Source: Terana coerulea
Lineage: Eukaryota; Basidiomycota; Agaricomycetes; Polyporales; Phanerochaetaceae
Assembly (NCBI GenBank): GCA_024811115.1
Contig: JAKOGH010001132.1
Coordinates: forward strand, 1 to 10,654
Direction of reading: 5' to 3'
DNA length: 10,654 nucleotides
In this document: positions 1-8,703 of the stretch, piece after piece
Layout of the letters: every line of letters starts with the position of its first letter
Numbering within the stretch: the stretch's first letter is position 1
The notes under the pieces: generated by a model
Told to the model about the DNA's origin: nothing
Databases searched by the model: none
Seen by the model: the letters and a program-made list of their open reading frames with translations, nothing else
Program-made: the position numbers and the translations under genes

Positions 1-785
1 GAGGTTGGGTATCTGTGAAATCCGAAGCCGGACCATAGGAGGGAATTTGAAGATGTAATGTTCTTGTAGGGCCAGCAGGCAATTTGGTTCTAGTTGGTTT
101 TTAGGGGCGCCCGGCAGGAGAGCGACAGCACCTCCGCTGATGTTTCATCCCAAGCAGTACAGGACACACGGGATATATGTCTGGCCATAAACCGTGACCA
201 GCGGGACTGAAGGATGGTCTTCAAACGTTTGATGTCCGAACGGCCTCTGAGTGTGAGAATCGAGGGGATGAGCAGTGGTCGGAGCCGGTAGCTCCATGTG
301 GAACATGTCCTGGAAACTCGCGACAAGTAGCGCCTCGATTCGAAGAAAGGGGGTGGCTGAATAGTTCCACGAGCGAGTTTAGGAGGGCGCCAAAGAAAAT
401 ATCGGATGGAAGCCCGGCCCAGACGTTGGAGGTCATCGTCTGCGACAACTCTTCGACGGGCCCGGAGATCCAGTGACGATAACGACGCCAAGCTGTAGTT
501 GGGATCATCAGCGTTCGGAGTACAAGGAGAATACGAGGGCGACGGGGAACATGCACACTGAAATTTATACTCACTGCCGACCACAATCAGCACCTTTTCA
601 TTGTCACTGATCGGTGGTGACCCCGGAGGGTCCTGTTCATCCTGCCCGCCTATGAGTGAATGTGCGGGAACGCCCAGCTCGATTTCGCGCTGGGCAGGCT
701 CTCTGCCCGGCAGGCCGTTGTCATCATCACGGCGTATCGGATGCGACGTGCGCAATGAGATTCGTTCAGAGTCGTCCACTGGCAT
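1..785 (-). CDS. BTB/POZ-domain-like protein, 5' part, partial at left edge
   Basis: The start is the ATG at 785-783, chosen because it sits in a CACCACCATGCC context and is followed by a hydrophilic leader. Exon 1 (785-575) ends with the strand-like segment EKVLIVVG. A near-perfect GTGAGT donor lies at 574 and a TATTCAG acceptor at 357, with a CTAAAC branch-like site about 20 nt upstream. Joining them in phase gives VVG-TTPFLRIEALLVASFQDMF. That matches the core BTB pattern: strand, strand, then the helix usually written as LL..S..FRDMF. Downstream in the same frame come EDHPSVPL and, nearer the edge, LLALQEHYIFKF, which resembles the 'KY' helix that follows BTB domains. An in-frame TGA (147-145) separates these parts, so either an intron was missed or the gene is broken. 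BTB proteins mediate dimerisation and often recruit Cul3 ligases; a specific role here is unknown. The 218-nt intron is long for this window and could hide another exon. Confidence 0.55.
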
Positions 786-1078
786 GGTGGTGAGAGAAGT
801 GAGGTCTTCGCATGGCAATGCATTCAAGTTAAGCCTCACGCAGCACAGCGTGTGCCCGTGTGAACGCATCTCCGAATTGCCTCGCGACGAGAGCGACTAT
901 CTAGTCTATGAACCCGAGATGTCAGCCAGCGACAGGATGGTTGAATGTGCACTTCTTCCACCGAACCCATTGTAAGCAAACACATTCACCTTGATTCAAG
1001 CAGATCCAGACTCATGTGTAGATACAAAGCAAAAGCAAAACTCAGAACCCACAACGATGTCAAGCAGGCAAACGAACC
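786..1078. other. intergenic spacer between two minus-strand genes
   Basis: This stretch lies between the stop of the large SQ-rich gene (1081-1079) and the BTB-like start (785). It must hold the 3' UTR of the former and the promoter of the latter. No convincing TATA box or ORF with gene-like composition was found, although frames are open by chance. Confidence 0.5.
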
Positions 1079-4000
1079 TCAGCAAGTCAGCATTGCGCGC
1101 CCACCATCATCTACAAGCACGAGCCGTGCGCCGCGAAACATCCGCAAACTTGCCACGTCGTCGCGCTTGCTGCCTTTCTCCTTCTCCATCCCACTGTGCA
1201 CACCTGCCTGCTCGGCCTCGGCCCGCTTCCGCCTCCGCCGCGCCTCGAGTACGTCCGGCGGGAGCGGCACAGCGTAGCGCCACAGGTGTATCAGCTTGCG
1301 GACCTCCATCGCGTACCGCGCGTCGACGTACACCTTTACGAAGTCCACGCCGGCCAGCTGCGCGTTCTCCCTGCTCCTCTCGCTCTCCACGCTGCCCGCG
1401 ACGGCCTCGCGCCCATCGGGGAGGTACGGCGAGAACAGCAGTGCGACCAGCCCGACACGCTTCGCCTCGCGCACCTGCGAGAGCCAGTTCCACAGCTCGC
1501 GCAGCGCGGGCACGCTCCACGTGATGGTGCCCCGAGCGTCCTGGAACGGTGTGTCCGACACGGGGCCCGTCGGCAGCAGCGCCTGCATCTCCGCCTCGCG
1601 CGCCCGCTCACGCCGCTCGCGTGGCGAGAAAGCCAGGGATCTCTGGCGAGCCGAGCCCGGGAATGTCGTCAAAGTCACTCGTCCTTGACATGGGCTGCGC
1701 GCCCCCGTAGAGTGCATTGGACGAAGCAAAATCCCCGGTTGTGTCTTCCAGTGGTACGGAGCTGGACGGAGACGGAGCGAGGACGCTTGCGCTCGTCGCG
1801 CCATCCCAGCCGGGGTGCCACGCACAGGGATGATCCACGCTGCGCGCGAGTGCGGCGACGCCAGAAACACGCGCGCGGACGACATAGTATACGGGGAACG
1901 GGCACAGGTATAGGCTGCGCAGTGTGCATGCGCTTCGCGAGTGGGCGACCAGACGTAGTACCGGATGGATCTTGCGCTTGGGATGACTGCGACAGTTCGG
2001 GAAAGTATAAGAATGGGTCAGGTGTTGCAAAGGGGTCGTGTACACCATCGACGCCCTCTTGACTGCCGCCCATTTTCTCCTGGGAAACAGGCGATCGTGG
2101 ACGAGGTGTTCTTGCTCCTTCCTCGCTTGCAGCGTCGGCATTCTTGCCAGCACGCATACGCTTGTCCGCGTCAGCAGGTGCAGGATGCGGTGCAGAAAGC
2201 TGCGAGCCGTATATGGAATCCCAGCTTTGCTCCTGTCTGTCTTCCTTATCACCTGGGCCGTCCCTCTCTTCTCCATTGTGAGGACCAGCTTGAGGGCCCC
2301 GAGTAACGACGCCGTCGGAGTTCTGCGAGCTCGCGGAAGGTGTAATAGGAACTGCTCGAGTCGGCATCGCCCTGTAATGCGGCTACACCGTTGTTTTAGT
2401 ACTTGGAACATCAGGGACAACAAAAAACCCACCTGTGATACAATGTCGTACAGTGACTGGCCCAACTCGAGCCTGGGCCGCCTCCGCGCCACCTTGCCAT
2501 GCCGGACGTCTTGACCCAAACTCGCTGCTCGTTCTGACAGCGGTATAGAAATCCCCTCCCTCGACGCGCCGTCTATGACTATGTTCGTTTCGCCCTTTCG
2601 CCTCATCTTCCTCCTGGGAGCCCGGTCGCTCCTTCAAGCCCTCAAAATCGCGCATCACATCCCTGCTTGCTTGCGTCTCCTGACTCTCGCGCACCACACC
2701 GTCCATGTACGCCGCCGCATATGGATCGTCTGCCCCTAAGCGGCCTAATCCATACATGCCATACTCGAATTCGTGCTCGTACTCACCATCATTGCCGCCG
2801 CCAGCGTAGGCTGCGGCATACGGATGCTGGAACGCATCGTCGTACGTGTGCATAGAGACGTTTCGAGGGTGCGCCGGATACGCGCGACGCAGCACGGCGT
2901 CGTACTCCGCACCCCAGGTCGCGCGAGCGTGTGCACGGGCTTTCACATCCTCGACGCGCATGTACGCTGTCTCGCCGGGCGAGGGTGGCCGCACGTAGTG
3001 CGGGTCCTGCGACGGGTCGAGCCTCGCCCAGTGCGCATCCTGCGTCACTCCGACGTGCGCTGCTTCTTCGATGTGTGCGTGTGCTTGCCCGTGGGCCGGC
3101 GCGTCATGTTCGGCACGCATAGCGGCGAAGGTGGCCTGCGCCCGCCTCCGCGTATCCGGCGAGGCGTGCGGACCCAGCCCAAGCTGCGTCCAGTGCACGC
3201 TCTCCTGACTACTGACACTCAGCAGCGCTGTCTCCGAGGGCTGCGAGAACTCGCCCTGCCCGCTCCCTTGTGAGCCACCTTGCGAGCCGCCGTGCGCAGG
3301 GTGCGATGGCTGAACCGGAACGGAGGCCGGCGGCGGCGTTGAGCTCTCGAAGAGGGAGAGCGGAGGGAGATGTCCATGGGCATCGCATCGTTTTCACCAT
3401 ACCGCGTGCTTCGGTCTCCTGCGAGGTGGATAGGCGAGCCCAGGCCACCTAGTCCACCAAGAGCGTATTGCCCAAATGAGGGCGCAGACTGCTGTATATT
3501 TCGGGAATTTGTCAGGTCCAGCTCAATTGCGTGCTCTTCATTTGCGTCTTCATCCATGCGGTCGCCCTCGTCGAGGGTAAATGCAACGTTGCTTGCTGCG
3601 AGCCCACCATCTTCCTCGGAGATGTGGAGGTGGTGGAGACAGATACCTGAGACGCGGTGCCGTGGGCATAGGATGCATATAGGAAGGTGTATTGCTGGCT
3701 TTCATGCTTAATCTGGGATTGGGATGGTGGTCGCTCGACGGCTCCTGTGTCGACGTCTGCATCATGATCAAGCGAAAACGCCGGGCCGTCGCCAGCGTAC
3801 GACACATCCACCTCGCCTCCATGGTTCCCCCTCGGAACGCTGGCATCCTCATCGCCTCGCATGCTCGCATCACCCACATCTTCACCATCTACCTGCATAG
3901 AAAAGACATGCCAGTCCGGGACCACGATAACGACTCGCGGTTGCGCGGGCTGGAAGACAAACGAGTCCTCCCGGGTGGAATGGTGGTACCGGTCTCTTGC

Positions 4001-5250
4001 AACCTCCGCAACCCTTCTCCTGGACTCGGTTCTTGACTTTGCGTGAGGCTTGGTTGGCGGGCCGGCTGCCCGCAGGGAATACTGAGCAGATGGCTGACGT
4101 TGCGCGAGGAACCGAAGCCCGGTGGGGTGGAGCTGCCGGAACTCTGAGAGTCCGCTGCGCCCTGCTCGGACTGTTGTGGCTGTCCTTGCGGTCCTGCGGT
4201 AGGTGGCTCGTCTAAGGATACTGGTAGGGTTCCAGGAGCGCTCTCCTGCGAATGCGCCTGCTGGGCGAAGGAAGGGGTGGCATGTCGGATGGAGGTGAGA
4301 CCAGGTGGGGTCTCATTAGATTGCTGCGAGTGACTCGAATGCGACGCGATATGCGGGCCGTACAGACTGTCCTGTGAAGAGCTCGTCTTCTGTGAGCGTA
4401 CGACGAAGGATGCAGTTTGAATCTGCCTTGAACGCGAGGGCTGTGATGAAGTTGTCTGTCCGGGAGAATGGGAGTGGGATGCATAGAGGCTGTCCTGGGA
4501 GGATGGAGTCTGCTGGGCTTGAGAATCTAGCGGAAAAACGAAGGGCTTATTTTTAATAGACGATACAGCATGAGCATGTATTGTCACGAACCTAACGCGT
4601 TGCTCCTATTGGCGACGGGCGACCGTACTTCATCCGAGCCGTACAACCTGTCCTGGCTCTGCGTAGGCTCCATTGACAAGCGATGCTGGAGTTGCGCCTG
4701 ATTTTGTGGTATGCTGAACGTGCTCAAGGTTCTCTCGTGTCTTATTGATTGTGCGTTCCCTGCTCCTAGTTGTTCTTGGCTGTGTTGAGATGAAGCAGAC
4801 TGGGGATATCCGCTGAGCTGGTTTTTCTGGCTCACAAGTAGGCTCGTTGAGTCCTGCCTCGAGAAGCCCGGAGGAGAGGGAGAGAAGAGCAGAAAACGAG
4901 ACGCTGTTGTGTCGAGACGCATTGTACTGCCTTGCACGAGGGTGTTCGGAGTGGCTCGGACGCTTAGATACAGGAGTAAAGCGCTCTCTCGGAGGTGGAG
5001 AGCCCAGAAAACTCGGCTCATCGCCTTTGTACTCGGATCGCTTGTCGAGAAAGTTCAAAGCGGTGTGGACAAAGTCATCCAAACCGTCGAGGCTGTCGTC
5101 TGCGGAGGGCGGCGGTGAGGGCGGGAGCGGGAGGGTGACATCCCGCCATGCGTCAACGCTGTAGGCCTGTTCGAGGAGGATGTATGCGTCGGTGGTTAGC
5201 TTGTCGGGGTGAATGTGGTCGGGGTCGTTTGTGAGGTGGTGGACGTTCAT
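1079..5250 (-). CDS. large orphan SQ-rich protein, multi-exon (join, several junctions approximate)
   Basis: I do not recognise this family. The start is the ATG at 5250-5248; the stop is TGA at 1081-1079. Exons read from frame continuity and composition: 1) 5250 to about 4900; 2) about 4860-4592; 3) 4526-4113; 4) 4065 to about 3650; 5) about 3630-3403; 6) 3343-2433; 7) about 2351-1900; 8) about 1840-1660; 9) about 1640-1079. The best introns are 4591-4527 (GTTCGT...CTAG, 65 nt), 4112-4066 (47 nt), 3402-3344 (59 nt) and the one starting with CAG/GTGGGT at 2432, whose acceptor is 2352 (in frame) or less likely 2372. Predicted length is about 1250-1300 residues. The N-terminus holds LLEQAYSVDAW and a proline run. 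Residues about 150-500 are rich in SQ, with SQDSLYG repeats. Exon 4 carries the strand-like PRVVIVVPDWHVF. Exon 6 is rich in A, H, Y and acidic residues (PYAAAY twice). The last 170 residues look folded, with RELWNWL, FSPYLPDGRE and KVYVDARYAMEVRKLIHLW, then a basic helix. SQ clusters are known ATM/ATR targets, but a DNA-damage role here is only a hypothesis. Junctions near 4900, 3630, 1880 and 1650 lack clear splice pairs, so some decay is possible. Confidence 0.6.
1200..1590 (-). other. predicted folded C-terminal domain of the SQ-rich protein
   Basis: This is the only part of the large protein with regular hydrophobic spacing. It begins about residue 100 of the last open frame (ATG-coding triplet at 1588) and contains, in order, an amphipathic segment with ALRELWNWLSQV (about 1508-1475), a hydrophobic strand-like stretch ending in FSPYLPDGRE (about 1440-1410), and FVKVYVDARYAMEVRKL followed by IHLWRYAVPLP (about 1345-1265). 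A strongly basic helix, EARRRRKRAEAEQ, follows. No known fold could be assigned by eye. The high GC of this part leaves other frames open, but their arginine/alanine composition marks them as shadows. Confidence 0.5.
1930..2290 (-). repeat. source arm of an inverted duplication (exon 7 of the SQ-rich gene)
   Basis: Read on the minus strand, this stretch aligns with plus-strand DNA at about 5850-6205. The best block is 2160-2101 against 5974-6033: 45 of 60 bases match without gaps. Other shared landmarks are GGCCCA near 2258 and 5893, the pair TTATACTTTCCCG / CTATACTTTCCCG near 2009 and 6115, and GATGCACAACT-like sequence near 1925 and 6191. Confidence 0.75.
4357..4658 (-). repeat. repeated SQD-x-LYG peptide motif
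   Basis: Three clear copies lie in exons 2 and 3 of the large gene: SQDRLYG (4658-4638), SQDSLYA (4500-4480) and SQDSLYG (4377-4357). A looser copy, SWDSIYG, is at 2226-2206 and a degenerate one, SSNALYG, is near 1724-1704. Spacing is irregular and the DNA around the copies differs, so this is repetition at the peptide level rather than a fresh tandem DNA repeat. Such a motif in a disordered region is typical of a docking or phosphorylation short linear motif; the partner is unknown. Confidence 0.7.
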
Positions 5251-5400
5251 CGACACAGACGGCGGCGCCGGGCGGCTGGGGTAACATTTCCACGTGAATG
5301 TGACAGCCGCGCTTGTCCGCCGATCTCAGGCGCCCCGACGCCCGAGTCTCTTGTCCGCATACCACCAGACCCCGCTACCATGACCCCCACCACTCCTTCA
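5251..5400 (-). promoter_or_regulatory. upstream region of the SQ-rich gene with a CACGTG box
   Basis: The palindrome CACGTG lies at 5291-5296, 41 nt upstream of the ATG, and reads TCACGTGG on the gene strand, the form preferred by Cbf1-like bHLH proteins. A TTTAATATACA stretch, TATA-like, is much farther up (about 5674-5684), too far to be obviously functional. The sequence between is GC-rich. Regulation by a bHLH factor is an inference from the site alone. Confidence 0.3.
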
Positions 5401-5849
5401 ACAAATAACACAAGAATACTATCGATCTATCCATGCACAAATCTTACAAGCTCTTAGTTCTCGCCTCTGGTGACTGTTCGCGAGGCTCTGTGGACCGGCC
5501 GCAGTACGCTGCAGAACAGTTTGCGTTCATAAATTTGCCTGCATGTCAGCCTCACTAACATATCTTCGCAGCCGTTCCGTGCGACGCCAATAGTACCCGG
5601 GGCAACAAATGATGAAAGTCGGTAGATAGTTCGCTCAATGATGAATTCACTGGACAATTTCTGTCAGTCTATGTATATTAAAGGGCATTAGAGAGATGTT
5701 AGCCAGCCATCCAGGCGAGGGCTGGTAAGTCACACATCCCCGTTAGTTGCGTCAACTGCATCTCACCGTAATTTTCTAGAGCTGATAGCAGACATGCGTT
5801 AGCGAAAGTCGCGAAAGGAGCAGCAAAAATGCGGGGCAAATGGGAGCCT
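5401..5849. other. spacer with no supported gene
   Basis: Short open frames on both strands have no gene-like composition or splice context. The stretch lies between the divergent start of the large gene and its decayed copy. Nothing else was identified. Confidence 0.4.
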
Positions 5850-6205
5850 CATTGTGCTCTAGGGGTCTCCCGAAATGGCTGGTGTGCGCAGGCCCAAGTT
5901 TTTGCGTAGAAGACGAGGACAGGAAATGATTAAAATGATCCGAAAGGTTCTTGGACCAGCTGGCGCAGACGGGCCTATGCGTGCTGACAAGGATACTGGA
6001 ACTACGAGTGAGGAAGGACCAAAAACATCTTGTTCAAGGCCACGCCCTTTCCAAGCCATTGGTCGAGACAGTATTGGCAGTGGAACCGACCTGCTTGCAA
6101 TACCCTATCTTTTCCTATACTTTCCCGCTGTCGTAATCATCCGAAGTGCGTCTGACGCGCGGCACGTAATTATTGAAGGTCACTCATGCGGATGCACAAC
6201 TACTT
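5850..6205 (+). pseudogene. decayed partial copy of exon 7 of the SQ-rich gene
   Basis: The conceptual protein aligns with the exon: PADADKRMRAGKNADAASEEG in the gene against PAGADGPMRADKDTGTTSEEG here, and PDPFLYFPE against IPYLFLYFP further on. In the best 60-base block there are 15 differences, spread over codon positions 7/4/4 (first/second/third), which shows no protection of amino acids. At least one 2-base deletion (near 6126) shifts the frame. The SWDSIYG motif is lost. The frame stays open to 6348 (to a TGA), but sequence after about 6205 shows no match to the gene. The copy is inverted and lies upstream of its source. It has no start or splice structure of its own, so it is best read as a relic. 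Confidence 0.7.
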
Positions 6206-6649
6206 TTGATCTACAAGACGTAGATTTTACGGCGCAAGAGAAGCGATGGCAAGGGAGCGCGCTGCTCGTAGAGAATGAGTATTTGTATGACTCGGAGACT
6301 CGAGTCCGCGCACTGGCAGAGGCTACAGCTCCGAGCCAGTGGGCTTGATATCATATTTCGTCTTTGTTGCATTCGATATATAATCTGGCAGTTGTTGGAT
6401 GTATAGCCTGAACATTTGCGGGTGCGAGAATCTAGTGGGACCAAACAATATTGGGCCAGCTGGAGGCTTAAGTTACCGAAAGCCGAGCCAAGCTGCGGCA
6501 TCAGTCCATATTGTGGTTTATTTGGTCAAGGACTTTGTGGCGCAACTCCGTGGCGCTCACTCTGTCATTATAATCGGGCCTCTCGAGCCTCCACTCATTC
6601 GCCCACCAGATTAATAACTGCAATCGTCAAAGCATGTCTTTAACCATTA
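6206..6649. other. no supported gene; open frames only
   Basis: The frame of the pseudogene runs on to 6348 without recognisable content. A plus-strand frame at 6399-6614 encodes a peptide with hydrophobic stretches (HIVVYLVKDF, SVIIIGPLEPP). It is short and overlaps another open frame, so it is not called a gene. Confidence 0.4.
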
Positions 6650-6650
6650 T

Positions 6651-6658
6651 TATTTATA
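6651..6658 (+). promoter_or_regulatory. TATA-like box
   Basis: TTTATAAT lies about 50 nt upstream of the ATG at 6708-6710, in an otherwise AT-rich stretch. Its placement suits a fungal core promoter, but AT-rich sequence makes chance occurrence easy. Confidence 0.25.
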
Positions 6659-6707
6659 ATGTACCGGCTTGGAGGCTGGTCTATGTACATAGTGCACAGA
6701 GTTGAAC

Positions 6708-6806
6708 ATGGACACCAAGCAGAGCTTGACGACCAGCGCCGCCGGTGGAGAGTCACAGACTCCACAGCGAAGGCGCATTCGAGTTAAGGATAAGATAGTA
6801 TGCTAA
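6708..6806 (+). CDS. short exon-like ORF, possible 5' end of a broken gene
   Basis: The 32-codon frame starts MDTKQSLTTSAAGGE and continues with a basic segment, QRRRIRVKDK. Directly after KDKI, at phase 0, is a GTATGC donor (6798), the same form used in the right-hand gene. CACTAAC at about 6851 could serve as branch site, but no good downstream coding exon follows before the TIR element begins at 6910. It may therefore be a first exon cut off from its gene by rearrangement or insertion. No family was recognised. It is too short to rule out chance. Confidence 0.2.
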   Translation: MDTKQSLTTSAAGGESQTPQRRRIRVKDKIVC

Positions 6807-6909
6807 TGACGAAAGGTCAGAGCAACTATGCAGGAATAAAAATCAGAGCACTAACCGTTACGTACAAGCGGAAATGCTAACTTGGAGTTGGCGATAGTGC
6901 GATGTGGGG

Positions 6910-6947
6910 TACGTCAGAAAACCACCGGGTAGGATTATATGTACTTA
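6910..6947 (+). repeat. left terminal inverted repeat
   Basis: TACGTCAG at 6910-6917, GGGTAGGATTATA at 6928-6940 and ACTT at 6943-6946 match, in inverse order and orientation, the right end at 8704-8741. One or two small indels fall in the A-rich stretch between the blocks. Confidence 0.6.
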
Positions 6948-6990
6948 TCAGCGAATATAATGTTCATATTGCCCGAAATGCTCTGAGGGG

Positions 6991-7133
6991 TTTATGAGGT
7001 ATTATAAGACCGTCAGCAGAATCACATTGAGTCATAATCACTGGGTATTGAGATTATAATAGGACTAGGAAGTGATTATGGGTGCTCATAAGTGTCCTTG
7101 TTGGATTATGAGCGATTTCGGTGATTATGAGCG
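6991..7133 (+). repeat. left subterminal repeat cluster (TGATTATGAG type)
   Basis: Copies of the core ATTATGAG or close variants occur at 6992-6998 (TTATGAG), 7072-7080 (GTGATTATG), 7103-7112 and 7121-7130, with one inverted CATAATCA at 7033-7040. Subterminal clusters of short repeats are typical transposase-binding sites in several DNA transposon families. Confidence 0.55.
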
Positions 7134-7139
7134 AAGATA

Positions 7140-8520
7140 AGATAGCCTGACTCGGAAGGATGCAAGGTGATCCGCTCGGCGCTCCGAGCTACTTCGTCAC
7201 CTGCCACTGTAACTTTGCTGTGGCTTCCTCTTATACGGTAAGCCAGCTGTTGTCCCCGAGGCACCCCGGGATTCGGAACCAATGGCATTTTAATATAACT
7301 GAACGTGCTACGGTGTTCCGACGCTGATACCGGTAGACTACGAAGGCTTAGTGGCTTTAGTTGCATGTCCGGTGTTACATGCGCGTTATCTTGGCGCTTA
7401 GGGGATTAAGCACTGTCTTGTCCGCTCCTCCATTTCGAACACCTCTGGACCTGCACCCTCGCTCTTTAAAGGTTCAGTTGACTACGTGGGAATGCTGTGA
7501 ATGTATGTGAGCATGACCTGGTAGCTTTTCATTATATCTTGGCTACGCAGTGTTTGGCCTGGGGTCATACACAGGTGATGCACGGTATCCGGGTGTTACT
7601 GCAGGGAATCGGCTCATGCTGCATGTCAGCGCAGGGGAGCTGCAGAGTACATGAAGTTAGCTTGCTGCTGGAGCGCAGGCGCAGCTGACTGTATGATCCT
7701 TTGTAGAGGGAACGTGGCACGAGTGCAATGGCTGTTCAACGTCAACATTCAAGTTTGTGACCGCCGTGGTGGTTGGAGCGCGCGTCCACATCCCATGTAC
7801 ATCGCCATGCTTATTACGACGTTACGCTGCGCAGCGACAACTTCCTCATCCCCAATACTGCATTACGCTTATAGGATGATTGGGCAGCGCTCAACTTTGC
7901 CTACACATAGTAGGAGGCTCACAGTTCACGATGGAGTACACACTCAAGCCAACGAGTCGACGACAGACAAGCCGCACACGCATGAGCTTCTGTGGATTAT
8001 GGGGAGCATAAACAAGGGCCAAGACAACAGGAGGGTCGGTACTTCTTTGGCAGAGGAGCAATCAACTGCGAGGTCTGCGCAAGAGTGAGGCCTGGCATAC
8101 TGCGTCACGAGAGGTCAGCCTACATTCACTAGTTTCGCTATTTCTCAGTACGAGCGCCGCTGCCACTTCTCTTGCTTTGCGCTCCAGCCGTAAAGCGCAA
8201 GACTTTGTGTGGATTGCTGATCTATTCTTCTGCGCAGAATACCACTTCCTGCGGTCCCTACACTGCCAGTCTTGCAGATAATTCGAGTGCCCGCCTGTCA
8301 ATCGATCATCTCGCATCTCGTTCTGAGTCTTTCGTGTTGCTCAAGCACTGCTTTGAGTTTTGCGGGGCATTGCGCGGTGACGGCGTGGTACATAGCGTGG
8401 CGAAGAGGCAAGGCTGCTCGCGAGTTGCAGCAAGCGCCCGATGCGCCCGGCCTCCAGTCTTCGCGGCGACGAGGATTGCAAGCACCGGTAACTCATCATA
8501 TTCACATCTAGGTAGGTATA
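7140..8520. other. interior of the TIR element, no supported gene
   Basis: Several open frames of 60-145 codons occur (for instance plus strand 7651-8088), but all overlap frames on the other strand, are rich in C, W and R, and contain no transposase or other motif. No RNA gene was seen. Confidence 0.45.
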
Positions 8521-8527
8521 TACATAC

Positions 8528-8629
8528 TCATAACTGTGCCAGGCACCGTTATGCACACTCATAATGGTGCTCAGTGGCATTATCATCCCTCATAATCACA
8601 CCGCCAGGCATATAATCATTCATAATCAC
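8528..8629 (-). repeat. right subterminal repeat cluster (inverted)
   Basis: The inverse form CATAATCAC or variants lies at 8528-8534 (CTCATAA), 8558-8564 (CTCATAA), 8589-8599, 8611-8618 (TATAATCA) and 8621-8629. The orientation is opposite to the left cluster, mirroring the terminal repeats. Confidence 0.55.
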
Positions 8630-8703
8630 GGTCGCCGAGGTTTATTTGTGCGTATCTACACTTTTAATGCGCCCCGCCGCGGGTTATAATCTTCATATAG
8701 TTC

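Noticed and set aside
991..2062. Several plus-strand open frames opposite the end of the SQ-rich gene.
   Set aside because: They are arginine-, alanine- and proline-rich mirror frames of GC-rich coding DNA, with no motif or splice structure.
1608..2371. Long minus-strand frame reached by a canonical-looking 61-nt intron (2432-2372, TACTAA branch-like site).
   Set aside because: Its product over 2371-1900 is rich in C, R, H and L, unlike the rest of the protein. The alternative frame keeps the SQ and acidic composition and SWDSIYG, and is the frame left open in the duplicated copy. Only the part after about 1840 was retained.
5209..5457. Plus-strand 82-codon frame across the upstream region of the SQ-rich gene.
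   Set aside because: It overlaps the first exon of the opposite gene and has no gene-like features beyond being open.
5850..6205. Inverted copy considered as a hairpin or antisense source silencing the large gene.
   Set aside because: If both were transcribed outward from the region between them, both transcripts would be sense. Antisense would need transcription from the other side, for which nothing is visible.
6399..6614. Plus-strand peptide with SVIIIGPLEPP, faintly like the strand-and-loop region of SGNH hydrolases.
   Set aside because: It is too short, lacks other blocks of that family, and a second frame overlaps almost all of it.
8587..8629. CATAATCAC units considered as a CRISPR-like or tandem array.
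   Set aside because: Spacing is irregular, units are short and degenerate, the orientation mirrors the left end, and the host is eukaryotic.
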